From the NCBI GenBank assembly GCA_045106335.1, contig JBGCEM010000100.1:1-64000 (forward strand): DNA of 64,000 nt, read 5' to 3'. The notes below the pieces were generated by a model. It worked only from the letters and a program-made list of their open reading frames with translations. It did no database searches and had not been told where the DNA came from. The translations under genes and the position numbers were made by a program. The stretch comes from Aliishimia sp045106335. GTDB taxonomy: Bacteria; Pseudomonadota; Alphaproteobacteria; Rhodobacterales; Rhodobacteraceae. This document shows, piece after piece, positions 26,574-34,281 of the stretch (positions are counted from its first letter, which is position 1; every line of letters starts with the position of its first letter).

Positions 26574-28103
26574 ATGCCACGTTCAGACAATGCTGCGTAT
26601 TGGTTCGTTGATCGCCACCTGCGTGAAGGGCGCGCGGACAAAACCGCTTTTCTTGAGGCCGGCACGGGGCGTCAGCTGACCTATGGCGATTTGGCCGAAC
26701 AATCCTCGCAGCTGGGTGGTGCGTTCCAGCGCATCGGCATGCGGCGCGAGGAACGTGTGGCGTGTTTAATCCTCGATCAGATCGAATACCCGGCCATTTT
26801 GTTTGGCGCAATGAAGGCGGGCGTTGTTCCAGTGTTGATCAACACGTTACTGTCGCCCGATCTTTATGACGCGATCTTGCGCGACAGCCGCGCCAGCTTG
26901 CTGATCGTGTCCGAGACTTTGTACCCGGCCGTGAAAGACAAGCTGAAAACAAACCCCTATATTGGGCATGTGATTGTCATCGGCGACGCCCCTAACGGCA
27001 CCATCAGCTTCACGGAATTTCAAGACCAGCGCGCGCATTTGGATTCTATCGAAGTGTCCGGGGATGATTGCGCATTTTGGCTGTATTCCAGCGGCTCGAC
27101 AGGGCAGCCCAAAGGTGTGCGACACGTACATTCCGCCCTGCGCGCCACAGCAGATACGTACGGCAAACATGTTCTGGGCATACGCGAAGACGACGTGGTG
27201 TTGTCCGCCGCTAAGCTGTTCTTTGCCTATGGCTTGGGCAATGCCGTGACCTTTCCGATGTCCGTGGGGGCCAGCACGATTTTGTGGGGGGGGCGACCGG
27301 ATCCCCAGAACATGTGCGATTTCATCGCCAAATACCAACCGACGATCTTTTGCGGGGTTCCAACACTTTACGCCAGTATGGTGGCGCATCTTGAAGCTGA
27401 AGGCGCGCCAGAACATGCATTGCGTCAGTGCATTTCTGCGGGCGAGGCCTTGCCCGCCGATGTGGGCACGCGGTTTGAAGACCTGATGGGCGTGTCGATT
27501 TTAGACGGTGTCGGCTCGACCGAAATGCTGCATATCTTTCTGTCCAACGCGCCTGGGGATGTGGAATACGGCACCTCAGGCATTGCTGTGCCGGGCTATG
27601 ATTTGCGGCTTGTGGATGAAACGGGTGCGGAAGTTGCGCCTGACACAGTGGGCGAATTGCTTGTGCGGGGCGCGTCCAGCGCGGATGGATATTGGAACCA
27701 GCGTGCCAAAAGTCGGGTCACGTTTGAGGGCGAATGGACCCGGACCGGGGACAAATATGAACGCCGCGCAGATGGGCGCTATGTTTATTGTGGTCGCACC
27801 GATGACATGTTCAAAGTCTCTGGCATTTGGGTCAGCCCGTTTGAGGTCGAACAGGCGATTATTGCGCATCCGGCGGTTTTGGAAGCAGCGGTCGTGCCGT
27901 GGTTGGATGACGACGGTTTGGCAAAGCCGAAAGCTTTTGTGGTCCTGAAAGATGAAGCCAAGGCGGATGGGTTCGCAGACGCCATCAAGTCATTTGTCAA
28001 AGATCAAATTGGGAAATGGAAATATCCTCGCCACGTGGAACTCGTTTCGGATTTGCCAAAAACAGCCACAGGCAAGATCCAGCGCTATAAATTGCGCGCC
28101 TAA
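26574..28103 (+). CDS. Benzoate-CoA ligase family acyl-CoA synthetase
   Basis: The 509-residue AMP-forming ligase has the adenylation motif LYSSGSTGQPKGV (A3), TRTGDKY (A7-like) and PKTATGKIQRYKLR with the catalytic Lys near the C-terminus. The N-terminal NAAYWFVDRHLREGRADKTAF and AAKLFFAYGLGNAVTFPMSVG segments are characteristic of benzoate-CoA ligases (BadA/BclA), and the following gene is a BoxR-type regulator, supporting aromatic acid activation. AGGGG at 26560-26564 favours the ATG at 26574 over that at 26565. The rest of the benzoyl-CoA epoxidation pathway is not in the window. Confidence 0.87.
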   Translation: MPRSDNAAYWFVDRHLREGRADKTAFLEAGTGRQLTYGDLAEQSSQLGGAFQRIGMRREERVACLILDQIEYPAILFGAMKAGVVPVLINTLLSPDLYDAILRDSRASLLIVSETLYPAVKDKLKTNPYIGHVIVIGDAPNGTISFTEFQDQRAHLDSIEVSGDDCAFWLYSSGSTGQPKGVRHVHSALRATADTYGKHVLGIREDDVVLSAAKLFFAYGLGNAVTFPMSVGASTILWGGRPDPQNMCDFIAKYQPTIFCGVPTLYASMVAHLEAEGAPEHALRQCISAGEALPADVGTRFEDLMGVSILDGVGSTEMLHIFLSNAPGDVEYGTSGIAVPGYDLRLVDETGAEVAPDTVGELLVRGASSADGYWNQRAKSRVTFEGEWTRTGDKYERRADGRYVYCGRTDDMFKVSGIWVSPFEVEQAIIAHPAVLEAAVVPWLDDDGLAKPKAFVVLKDEAKADGFADAIKSFVKDQIGKWKYPRHVELVSDLPKTATGKIQRYKLRA

Positions 28104-28459
28104 GTCGGGCGAGAAATCTGCGCCACATAGCAGAAAAATTTCCGGGTTTAAGCGCCCTGCCTGTAACGGGGGCACAACTGTCCGGGGCACTGATCGTTTT
28201 TGGGCAGATGCCACATAAAGCGTCGTTCGCTGCCTACAGGCAAGGTTGCACCGAGTGATACGAAAAAAGGCAAAAAGATACTTAACTTTGGCAAAAATTG
28301 TTTTGCGGTAAGGTATGCTTTAGATTTCAGGGAATTAGACGAACCCTGATAGGGGTTTCTGCGCGTAAAGCGTTAAAAAATCCGCGACAGAATGGACCAG
28401 ATCTCTTGTCTGGGCAGACCAACGGTCTAATCCTATAGTAAACGTCAAGAAAGTGCGCA
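28104..28459. other. 356-bp intergenic region before boxR
   Basis: No gene was found. The region holds the GCAAAA-type repeat block described at 28269-28306. No intrinsic terminator with a T-tract was recognised after the ligase gene. Confidence 0.6.
28269..28306. promoter_or_regulatory. GCAAAA/TTTTGC repeat block, candidate BoxR-type operator
   Basis: GGCAAAAA occurs at 28269-28276 and again at 28290-28297, exactly 21 bp apart (two helical turns). The second copy forms a perfect inverted repeat GCAAAA-N4-TTTTGC (28291-28306). TTTGC/GCAAA half-sites are known operators for XRE-type acyl-CoA-linked regulators in alphaproteobacteria. The block lies 154 bp upstream of the boxR start. A further GCAAAAA copy is at 26481, 93 bp upstream of the ligase ATG. 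Confidence 0.45.
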
Positions 28460-29353
28460 ATGATTGACAGCGATTTATCAAACGTGTCTCCGGCAATGGA
28501 AGACACTCACACCGACGCATTGTTGATGCGTCTTGGAAAACGGGTGCGGGCGGCAAGGTCCGCGCGGGGCATGCCTCGACGTGTGCTCAGCGATGTATCG
28601 GGGGTGTCTCCGCGATACTTGGCACAACTGGAAAGCGGTCAGGGCAATATCTCGATCACGCTTCTGCAGCGCGTGGTCGATGCTTTGGACCTCAGCTTGC
28701 TGGACGTGCTGGGCGAGGTGAAAGACCAGGACGAAACGCGCCTGGTGCGGCTGTTCCGCATGGCCGACAGCGGCACACAATCCGCTGTCATCCAACGGCT
28801 TGAGGTCGCCGCCGAAGTGCCCGATCGTGCCCAGCGTATCTGTCTGATTGGGTTGCGCGGTGCAGGCAAGTCGACCCTAGGGCGCAAGGCCGGGAAGGCC
28901 TTGGGGCTGCCGTTCATTGAACTGAACAAAGACATCGAGTTGCAAGGTGGCATGCCTGTGGCTGAAATCATGGCCCTCTACGGGGCAGATGGGTATCGCC
29001 AGCTTGAGGCAGAGGCCGTGCGGCGTGTGGCGGCCCGTCATGATCGCCTGATTTTGGCAGTGGCGGGTGGTATTGTCAGTGACAAAGATACCTATGCGAC
29101 CCTTTTGGCGCGGTTCCACACGATTTGGGTGCGGACCAGCCCGTCCGAACACATGGCCCGTGTGCAGGATCAAGGCGACAATCGTCCGATGGAGGGCCAA
29201 CCCAAAGCAATGGAACAGCTTTGCACGTTGCTGGACACACGCAAGCAAGACTATGCCCGCGCTATGGCGCAGTTGGACACGTCGGACCAAACGCCCGAGC
29301 AATCCGCCGCCGCGTTGCAAAGTTTGATCGCAGCGCATGGATTTCTTGACTGA
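28460..29353 (+). CDS. boxR: BoxR/BzdR-type regulator (XRE HTH fused to shikimate-kinase-like domain)
   Basis: The 297-residue protein has an N-terminal XRE helix-turn-helix (about 25-80, VRAARSARGMPRRVLSDVSGVSPRYLAQLESG). A shikimate-kinase-like domain (about 130-297) follows, with P-loop GLRGAGKSTLGRKAGKALGLPF and AVAGGIVSD. This architecture defines BoxR/BzdR, where benzoyl-CoA bound in the kinase-like domain relieves repression of benzoate genes. The ligase upstream in the same direction would make that effector. boxA, boxB and boxC are absent on either side within the window. Confidence 0.9.
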   Translation: MIDSDLSNVSPAMEDTHTDALLMRLGKRVRAARSARGMPRRVLSDVSGVSPRYLAQLESGQGNISITLLQRVVDALDLSLLDVLGEVKDQDETRLVRLFRMADSGTQSAVIQRLEVAAEVPDRAQRICLIGLRGAGKSTLGRKAGKALGLPFIELNKDIELQGGMPVAEIMALYGADGYRQLEAEAVRRVAARHDRLILAVAGGIVSDKDTYATLLARFHTIWVRTSPSEHMARVQDQGDNRPMEGQPKAMEQLCTLLDTRKQDYARAMAQLDTSDQTPEQSAAALQSLIAAHGFLD

Positions 29354-29536
29354 AGAAACGTCATAGTGGTGTTGAGCACGCAGCAGGCAAGCTTTGCTGC
29401 GCCCACCTGTTGTGGTGGACACAGATAGCGGAAATTTTCGACCCATCCAAAGGGGCGAGCCATGTGGCCGACGCTGCCCAAACTTGCATCTGACTTGCCC
29501 TGAGTTTTAGGCTATTTGATGGGTGTGCCGCGGGCG

Positions 29537-29689
29537 TCAGTCATCAAACGAAAGCGCCGCCCCCTCAGCATCCTTCAAGCCTAATAATACGCGACAGGTG
29601 ACAGCTGGGGTCTGTTTGGTTAACCTTTGGTTGTGAACACAAAGCAGACGCGTCCATTTTGTGTCATTGGGCGCGATTGTTCGGGGCAT
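29537..29689 (-). CDS. Possible small protein (50 aa, weak)
   Basis: A 50-codon frame starts at an ATG with AGGG five bases upstream and ends VLLGLKDAEGAALSFDD. Composition is protein-like and the tail acidic, but no family is recognised and length alone does not exclude chance. It is divergent from the lysin gene at 29755. Confidence 0.2.
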   Translation of the reverse strand: MPRTIAPNDTKWTRLLCVHNQRLTKQTPAVTCRVLLGLKDAEGAALSFDD

Positions 29690-29722
29690 TTCAGCCCTGT
29701 TTTGCAGATTTAAAACAAGCGT

Positions 29723-29739
29723 GAAGGCTATTTGCCTTC
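29723..29739 (+). promoter_or_regulatory. Hairpin just before the lysin ribosome-binding site
   Basis: GAAGGC (29723-29728) and GCCTTC (29734-29739) pair around TATTT, ending one base before the strong Shine-Dalgarno AGGAGG (29741-29746). It could affect ribosome access or mRNA 5'-end stability. It is short, so chance is possible. Confidence 0.35.
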
Positions 29740-29754
29740 CAGGAGGGTCCCTGC

Positions 29755-31416
29755 ATGAGCAATTTGGCAAAACGGGACGGTGACATGAGCCGTCTGCACC
29801 CCGCTATTCGCGATAAAGTTAAAAAGGTGCGCGATCAATTGCAAAAGGAAAAGATCCCGTTTGAGGTCTTTGAAGCCTTTCGCACACCACAGCGGCAGGC
29901 GAATTTGTGGGCCAAAGGGCGCACCAAGCCGGGGCCGAAACGGACGTGGGTGGGGCCTTGGGGTTCGATCCATCAATACGGTTTAGCCGTTGATTTTGTG
30001 CTAAAAATTGACGACCGATGGAGCTGGGATGACCAAGGAGCCGAGGCTAAATATTGGACTCGGATGCATGAGTTAGCGCAAGCCGAAGGCCTGATGCCGC
30101 TTCGCAACGCGGCGGGGCGCTTAATCGAAAAACCGCATGTTCAGCTTGCTGGGATTAAAGCATCAGACCTGCGGGCAGGGCGTTATCCGGCGGGGGGTGA
30201 TGCCATTTGGGCTGAGCATCTCGGCGATCTGATTGATACTTGGGATGGCCCAGATGCGCCACCAAAACCCGAAATGGCGCCAGAACGTCCCGCACTTGAT
30301 GACGCGCTCATGGTGGATACGGGGGACGACGTAACGGGAACGCTCAGCACCTCAAATCACAGGCCCGTCGCCCAAGGCAGTGCCGCATCTGAGGCGCGTT
30401 TCCAAATGTTGCATGGCTTTGTGACCAGGTGGGAAGGCGGATTCGTCAATCACCCGCATGATGACGGGCGCGCGACGAATATGGGGATCACAATAGCAAC
30501 TTTGGCCGATTGGCGCGGACAGAATGTGACTGTAGAGGATGTGCGCTTGTTGACCCGGGCCGAGGCCGACGCAATCTTTCGCACGAATTACTACGCCAAA
30601 ACACGGTGCAGTGAACTGCCGGACCGCACGGCCATGGTGGTCTACAACGCCGCAGTGCAGCACGGGCCAAAACGCGCAGTGATGTTTCTGCAACAAGCCT
30701 TCAACGCCTTAGGGATGACGGCCGACAACAAGCCGCTTGAAGTTGATGGGATCTTGGGGTCCATCACAATGGCAGGGGCGAAACAGACGGATGCTTCGGT
30801 GTTGGCGGATCGCTTCATGGATCTGCAAGATACCTATTTCCGCGCTCACCATGATTTCGAACATTTCGGGGCTGGATGGCTTAATCGCATGGCCGCTTTG
30901 CGCGAATTTGTGAACACTTTGCCCACAGGGACGGGCCTTCGCCCGAAAACAATTATGAAAATCAGCACCGGTATTTTGGATCACGACTTGGAAGATATTG
31001 CCGCTTTGGCGCTCAAAGCCACCACGCGCACAGGGCGGATTTCGCTGTTAAGGGCCGTTCTGCGCCGGGCCTTGGAGGACGATGACGCAGATGCAAAAAC
31101 AGCGCTGAAAGAGGTTTTGGGGGCTGAACTCGACCCGATACCGACGCCGCACACACCGGAATTAACCCCCGTAAACGCAGCTTTGGGCGAAGGCATTGGC
31201 CGTGTTTTGGACGGCAAGAAATCTGCCACAGGCGTGATCGGTTTGTTGGCCACAGCACTTGTTCCTGTTTTGGGGCAAGAGGGTGCGCAAGTGGTAACCA
31301 TGGTGAAAGAAAACTTTGCGTCCATCACAACAGTGTTCTCGGTTCTCACAGGATGGGGCTTTTTGGGCAAAATCGACAAAGCCATCGCAGCACTTAAAGC
31401 GGTGCAGCGTCGGTGA
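29755..31416 (+). CDS. Multidomain lysin: M15-type peptidase, GH108 muramidase and hydrophobic C-terminus
   Basis: The 553-residue protein starts 8 bases after AGGAGG. Residues 15-135 resemble an M15C (L-alanyl-D-glutamate) peptidase: SIHQYGLAVDFV gives metal ligands His73 and Asp80, and EKPHVQL gives His128. Residues 215-290 match GH108 N-acetylmuramidases, with catalytic Glu227 in RWEGGFVNHPHDDGRATNMG; a PG_binding_3-like segment follows (about 290-386). Residues about 491-507 and 522-540 are hydrophobic and could insert in membrane. No signal peptide exists, as in phage endolysins that need a holin. No phage structural genes flank it. It may be a domesticated phage or gene-transfer-agent lysis protein; this role is inferred. 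Confidence 0.78.
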   Translation: MSNLAKRDGDMSRLHPAIRDKVKKVRDQLQKEKIPFEVFEAFRTPQRQANLWAKGRTKPGPKRTWVGPWGSIHQYGLAVDFVLKIDDRWSWDDQGAEAKYWTRMHELAQAEGLMPLRNAAGRLIEKPHVQLAGIKASDLRAGRYPAGGDAIWAEHLGDLIDTWDGPDAPPKPEMAPERPALDDALMVDTGDDVTGTLSTSNHRPVAQGSAASEARFQMLHGFVTRWEGGFVNHPHDDGRATNMGITIATLADWRGQNVTVEDVRLLTRAEADAIFRTNYYAKTRCSELPDRTAMVVYNAAVQHGPKRAVMFLQQAFNALGMTADNKPLEVDGILGSITMAGAKQTDASVLADRFMDLQDTYFRAHHDFEHFGAGWLNRMAALREFVNTLPTGTGLRPKTIMKISTGILDHDLEDIAALALKATTRTGRISLLRAVLRRALEDDDADAKTALKEVLGAELDPIPTPHTPELTPVNAALGEGIGRVLDGKKSATGVIGLLATALVPVLGQEGAQVVTMVKENFASITTVFSVLTGWGFLGKIDKAIAALKAVQRR

Positions 31417-31501
31417 GTTTCAAAAAGACGATGTCACCTTTTGATTGACGTCGCCCCTTTGGATCTTTTATTTTAGAAGCTGAAATTAAAAGGGCGGCGT
31501 T

Positions 31502-32974
31502 ATGTATCTTGGAATGGACTTGGGAACGTCTGGATTGCGTGTGATCTTAACGGATCCGGCGGGTGTGGTCATCGGGTCGGCAACCGCGGACTATCCCAAC
31601 CCACATCCACATCCCGGCTGGTCCGAGCAAGATCCCGGCGACTGGATCCAGGCGGCGCAAACCTGTGCAAACCAACTGCGCGCGGCCCATTCGGCTGCGT
31701 GGGGGGCGGTGCGGGGCATTGGTCTCAGCGGACATATGCATGGGGCGACACTTGTAGATCGCGCCGGGGACGTGCTGCGTCCGTGTATTTTGTGGAATGA
31801 CACCCGGGCGTCTGATCAGGCTGCGCGCCTGGATCAAGCGGACCAGATGCGCGAGATCACAGGCAATATTGTGTTTCCCGGCTTCACAGCGCCAAAGCTG
31901 ATGTGGTTGCGCGAACATGAGCCTGAGCTGTTCGCAAAGATCCACAAGGTGCTGCTGCCAAAGGATTATTTGCGCTATTGGCTCACAGGGGACTTCGTGG
32001 GCGACATGTCCGACAGTGCCGGGACAGCCTGGCTGGATACGGGTGCGCGCGATTGGTCTGAAGCGGCGCTGACCCATAGCGGAATGCGTCGCGATCAAAT
32101 GCCGGATCTGGTTGAGGGCAGTGCCGCCAGCGGACACTTGCGGGCCGAACTCTGTGCAGACTGGGGGCTTAGTGACACGGTGATTGTCGCAGGTGGCGGC
32201 GGTGACAATGCCGTCGCGGCCTGTGGAGCGGGGTGTTTTGACGAAGGCCAGGGCTTTGTGTCGCTTGGAACTTCGGGCGTGCTGCTGGCTGCCAAAAACA
32301 GCTATGCACCTGATCCGGGCACGGCGGTGCACACGTTCTGCCATGCGGTGCCGGATAAATGGTATCAGATGGGCGTTATCTTGGCTGCGACGGACAGTTT
32401 GAATTGGCTCGCGCGGTTGGTTGGACACCAGGCGGGGGACTTGGCGAAAGGCTTGGATCAGGCGATGGCAGGCCAAACGACAGGTCCGGGGCAGGCGCTG
32501 TTTCTGCCCTATCTGTCGGGCGAGCGCACACCCCATAATGATGCGGCCTTGCGTGGGGCATTTTGGGGTTTGGATGTGGCGCAAGGCCCGCAGGATCTGA
32601 CCCGTGCTGTGATGGAAGGTGTCAGCTTTGCTCTGCGCGATTGTCTTGAGGCTTTGCGCGCGACGGGCACCGAGTTGACCCAGGTGCTGGCACTTGGTGG
32701 CGGGGCGCAATCGGAATTCTGGCTGCAAACTGTGGCGAACACATTGAATCTGCCTTTGCAGGTCCCGAAAGACGGCGAGTTTGGCGCCGCGATGGGGGCC
32801 GCGCGTCTGGCACAGGTCGCCGCAAGCGATGCAGACCCGGCAAGCGTAATGACGTCCCCTGACATTGCACGAATAATTGCACCGCAACCATCGTTGGTTC
32901 CGGCCTATGAGGACGCCTATCAAGGCTACTGCATCGCCGCACAGGCGTTGCGCAAACATAGCGCGCGCGGTTGA
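31502..32974 (+). CDS. xylB: Xylulokinase
   Basis: The 490-residue FGGY-family sugar kinase begins MYLGMDLGTSGLRVIL. It contains GIGLSGHMHGATLVD and CILWNDTRA, the xylulokinase substrate region, and AGGGGDNAVAACGAG and ALGGGAQSEFWLQ in the ATP-binding half. It phosphorylates D-xylulose made by the xylose isomerase encoded at 40371. AAGGG precedes the ATG. Unlike the compact xylFHGA block it lies upstream of the repressor, separated by a peroxidase and CRTAC1 gene. The next gene's ATG overlaps its TGA by 1 bp. Confidence 0.93.
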   Translation: MYLGMDLGTSGLRVILTDPAGVVIGSATADYPNPHPHPGWSEQDPGDWIQAAQTCANQLRAAHSAAWGAVRGIGLSGHMHGATLVDRAGDVLRPCILWNDTRASDQAARLDQADQMREITGNIVFPGFTAPKLMWLREHEPELFAKIHKVLLPKDYLRYWLTGDFVGDMSDSAGTAWLDTGARDWSEAALTHSGMRRDQMPDLVEGSAASGHLRAELCADWGLSDTVIVAGGGGDNAVAACGAGCFDEGQGFVSLGTSGVLLAAKNSYAPDPGTAVHTFCHAVPDKWYQMGVILAATDSLNWLARLVGHQAGDLAKGLDQAMAGQTTGPGQALFLPYLSGERTPHNDAALRGAFWGLDVAQGPQDLTRAVMEGVSFALRDCLEALRATGTELTQVLALGGGAQSEFWLQTVANTLNLPLQVPKDGEFGAAMGAARLAQVAASDADPASVMTSPDIARIIAPQPSLVPAYEDAYQGYCIAAQALRKHSARG

Positions 32975-34281
32975 TGGCTGGCTTTTGGGGACGCAAATGG
33001 TTGGTGGGCGTCGGGTTGTGTCTTGGCACCGTCAGTGTCGCACAGGATCTCGGCCCGCCGCCTGAATTTGTCACAATTGCACCAGATCGCGCCCGCTTGG
33101 GGCAGCTGTTGTTTTATGATCCGATCCTGTCGGGCAATCGCAATATCAGCTGCGCGACTTGCCACCATCCTAAATTCGGGACCTCGGATGGGGTGTCATT
33201 GTCCTTGGGTGAGGGCGGCATTGGTCTGGGGCCAGAGCGCCGCGCAGATCCTCAAAACCCGCCAGAACAACGCATTCCGCGCAACGCGCCCGCGCTTTGG
33301 AACCTAGGGGCACAGGAATTCAACGTGATGTTTCACGATGGCAGGCTTGAGGCAGATCCTGATCAACCCGGGGGTATTAGGACACCTTTGGGTCAAGATA
33401 TGGTGTCTGGGTTTTCGTCTGTACTGTCGGCGCAATCGATGTTTCCTGTATTGTCACCGGATGAAATGGCGGGCCATTATTCGGAAAATGATGTCAGTCA
33501 AGCCGTACGGCAAGGTCTGTTGGCGCAGCCGGGTGGCGCATGGGATCTACTGGCGGGACGTATTGCCGATATCCCGGACTACCGGGCGTTGTTTGATGCA
33601 ACAGTTGGGGCGGGCACCGCCATCACTTTCCCGCTAATTTCGGACATGTTGGCAGAGTTTATCCAGTTTGAGTGGCGCGCGGATAGCAGCCCGTTCGATC
33701 TTCACATGCGGGGTGAAGTTCCGATCACCGGGGCAGCATTGCGCGGGATGAAGTTGTTCTACGGACAGGGCAACTGCAATTCCTGCCATGCGGGCTGGTT
33801 TCAGACCGATCACGCATTCCATTCGATTGCGTTGCCCCAAATCGGACCCGGGAAAGCTGCGCGGTTTGAAAGCCATGCGCGCGATGAAGGCCGCATGCGC
33901 GTAACCGGTCAAATCGGTGATGCCTACGCGTTTCGCACCCCGTCTTTGCGCAATGTGACGCTGACGGCGCCCTATGGACATAGCGGGGCCTACCGCGATC
34001 TGGAAGCGATGATCCGCCACCACACTGATCCCGTCAGCGGGCTTAAAGCGTATGATATCAGCGCTGCGATCTTGCCGCCATTGGCGGGCGTGGATGACAC
34101 ACGACTCCGAACCGATGCGGATGCCATGGCGCAGATCGCGGCGTCCAACACTCTTGCGCCTATGGCCCTATCAAACGCGCAAATTGCGGATCTAATTGCA
34201 TTCCTGGCCACGCTTGAAGACCCTGCGGAACGGTTGGGTGTGCCGGGTTCTGTGCCCTCAGGGCTGGCGGTGGATCAATAA
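32974..34281 (+). CDS. Di-haem cytochrome-c peroxidase / MauG family protein
   Basis: The 435-residue protein has a signal peptide (about residues 1-23, ending VSVAQ) and two c-type haem sites, CATCH (60-64) and CNSCH (from 268), in the layout of bacterial di-haem peroxidases. FRTPSLRNVTLTAPYGHSG is the C-terminal family signature with a likely axial ligand. It is periplasmic; it either reduces H2O2 with cytochrome c or modifies a partner protein oxidatively like MauG. It overlaps the xylB stop by one base. Its stop codon directly abuts the stop of the convergent CRTAC1 gene, with no spacer. Confidence 0.88.
   Translation: MAGFWGRKWLVGVGLCLGTVSVAQDLGPPPEFVTIAPDRARLGQLLFYDPILSGNRNISCATCHHPKFGTSDGVSLSLGEGGIGLGPERRADPQNPPEQRIPRNAPALWNLGAQEFNVMFHDGRLEADPDQPGGIRTPLGQDMVSGFSSVLSAQSMFPVLSPDEMAGHYSENDVSQAVRQGLLAQPGGAWDLLAGRIADIPDYRALFDATVGAGTAITFPLISDMLAEFIQFEWRADSSPFDLHMRGEVPITGAALRGMKLFYGQGNCNSCHAGWFQTDHAFHSIALPQIGPGKAARFESHARDEGRMRVTGQIGDAYAFRTPSLRNVTLTAPYGHSGAYRDLEAMIRHHTDPVSGLKAYDISAAILPPLAGVDDTRLRTDADAMAQIAASNTLAPMALSNAQIADLIAFLATLEDPAERLGVPGSVPSGLAVDQ

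Larger units (their letters stand above)
29354..29754. other. 401-bp intergenic region upstream of the lysin gene
   Basis: No confident gene lies here. A weak minus-strand reading frame (29537-29689) is listed separately. A short hairpin (29723-29739) abuts the Shine-Dalgarno of the lysin gene. No tRNA, terminator with T-tract or mobile-element end was recognised. Confidence 0.5.

Noticed and set aside
31547..32959. 470-codon open frame opposite xylB.
   Set aside because: Shadow of the xylulokinase gene; Cys/His/Arg-rich translation without family features.
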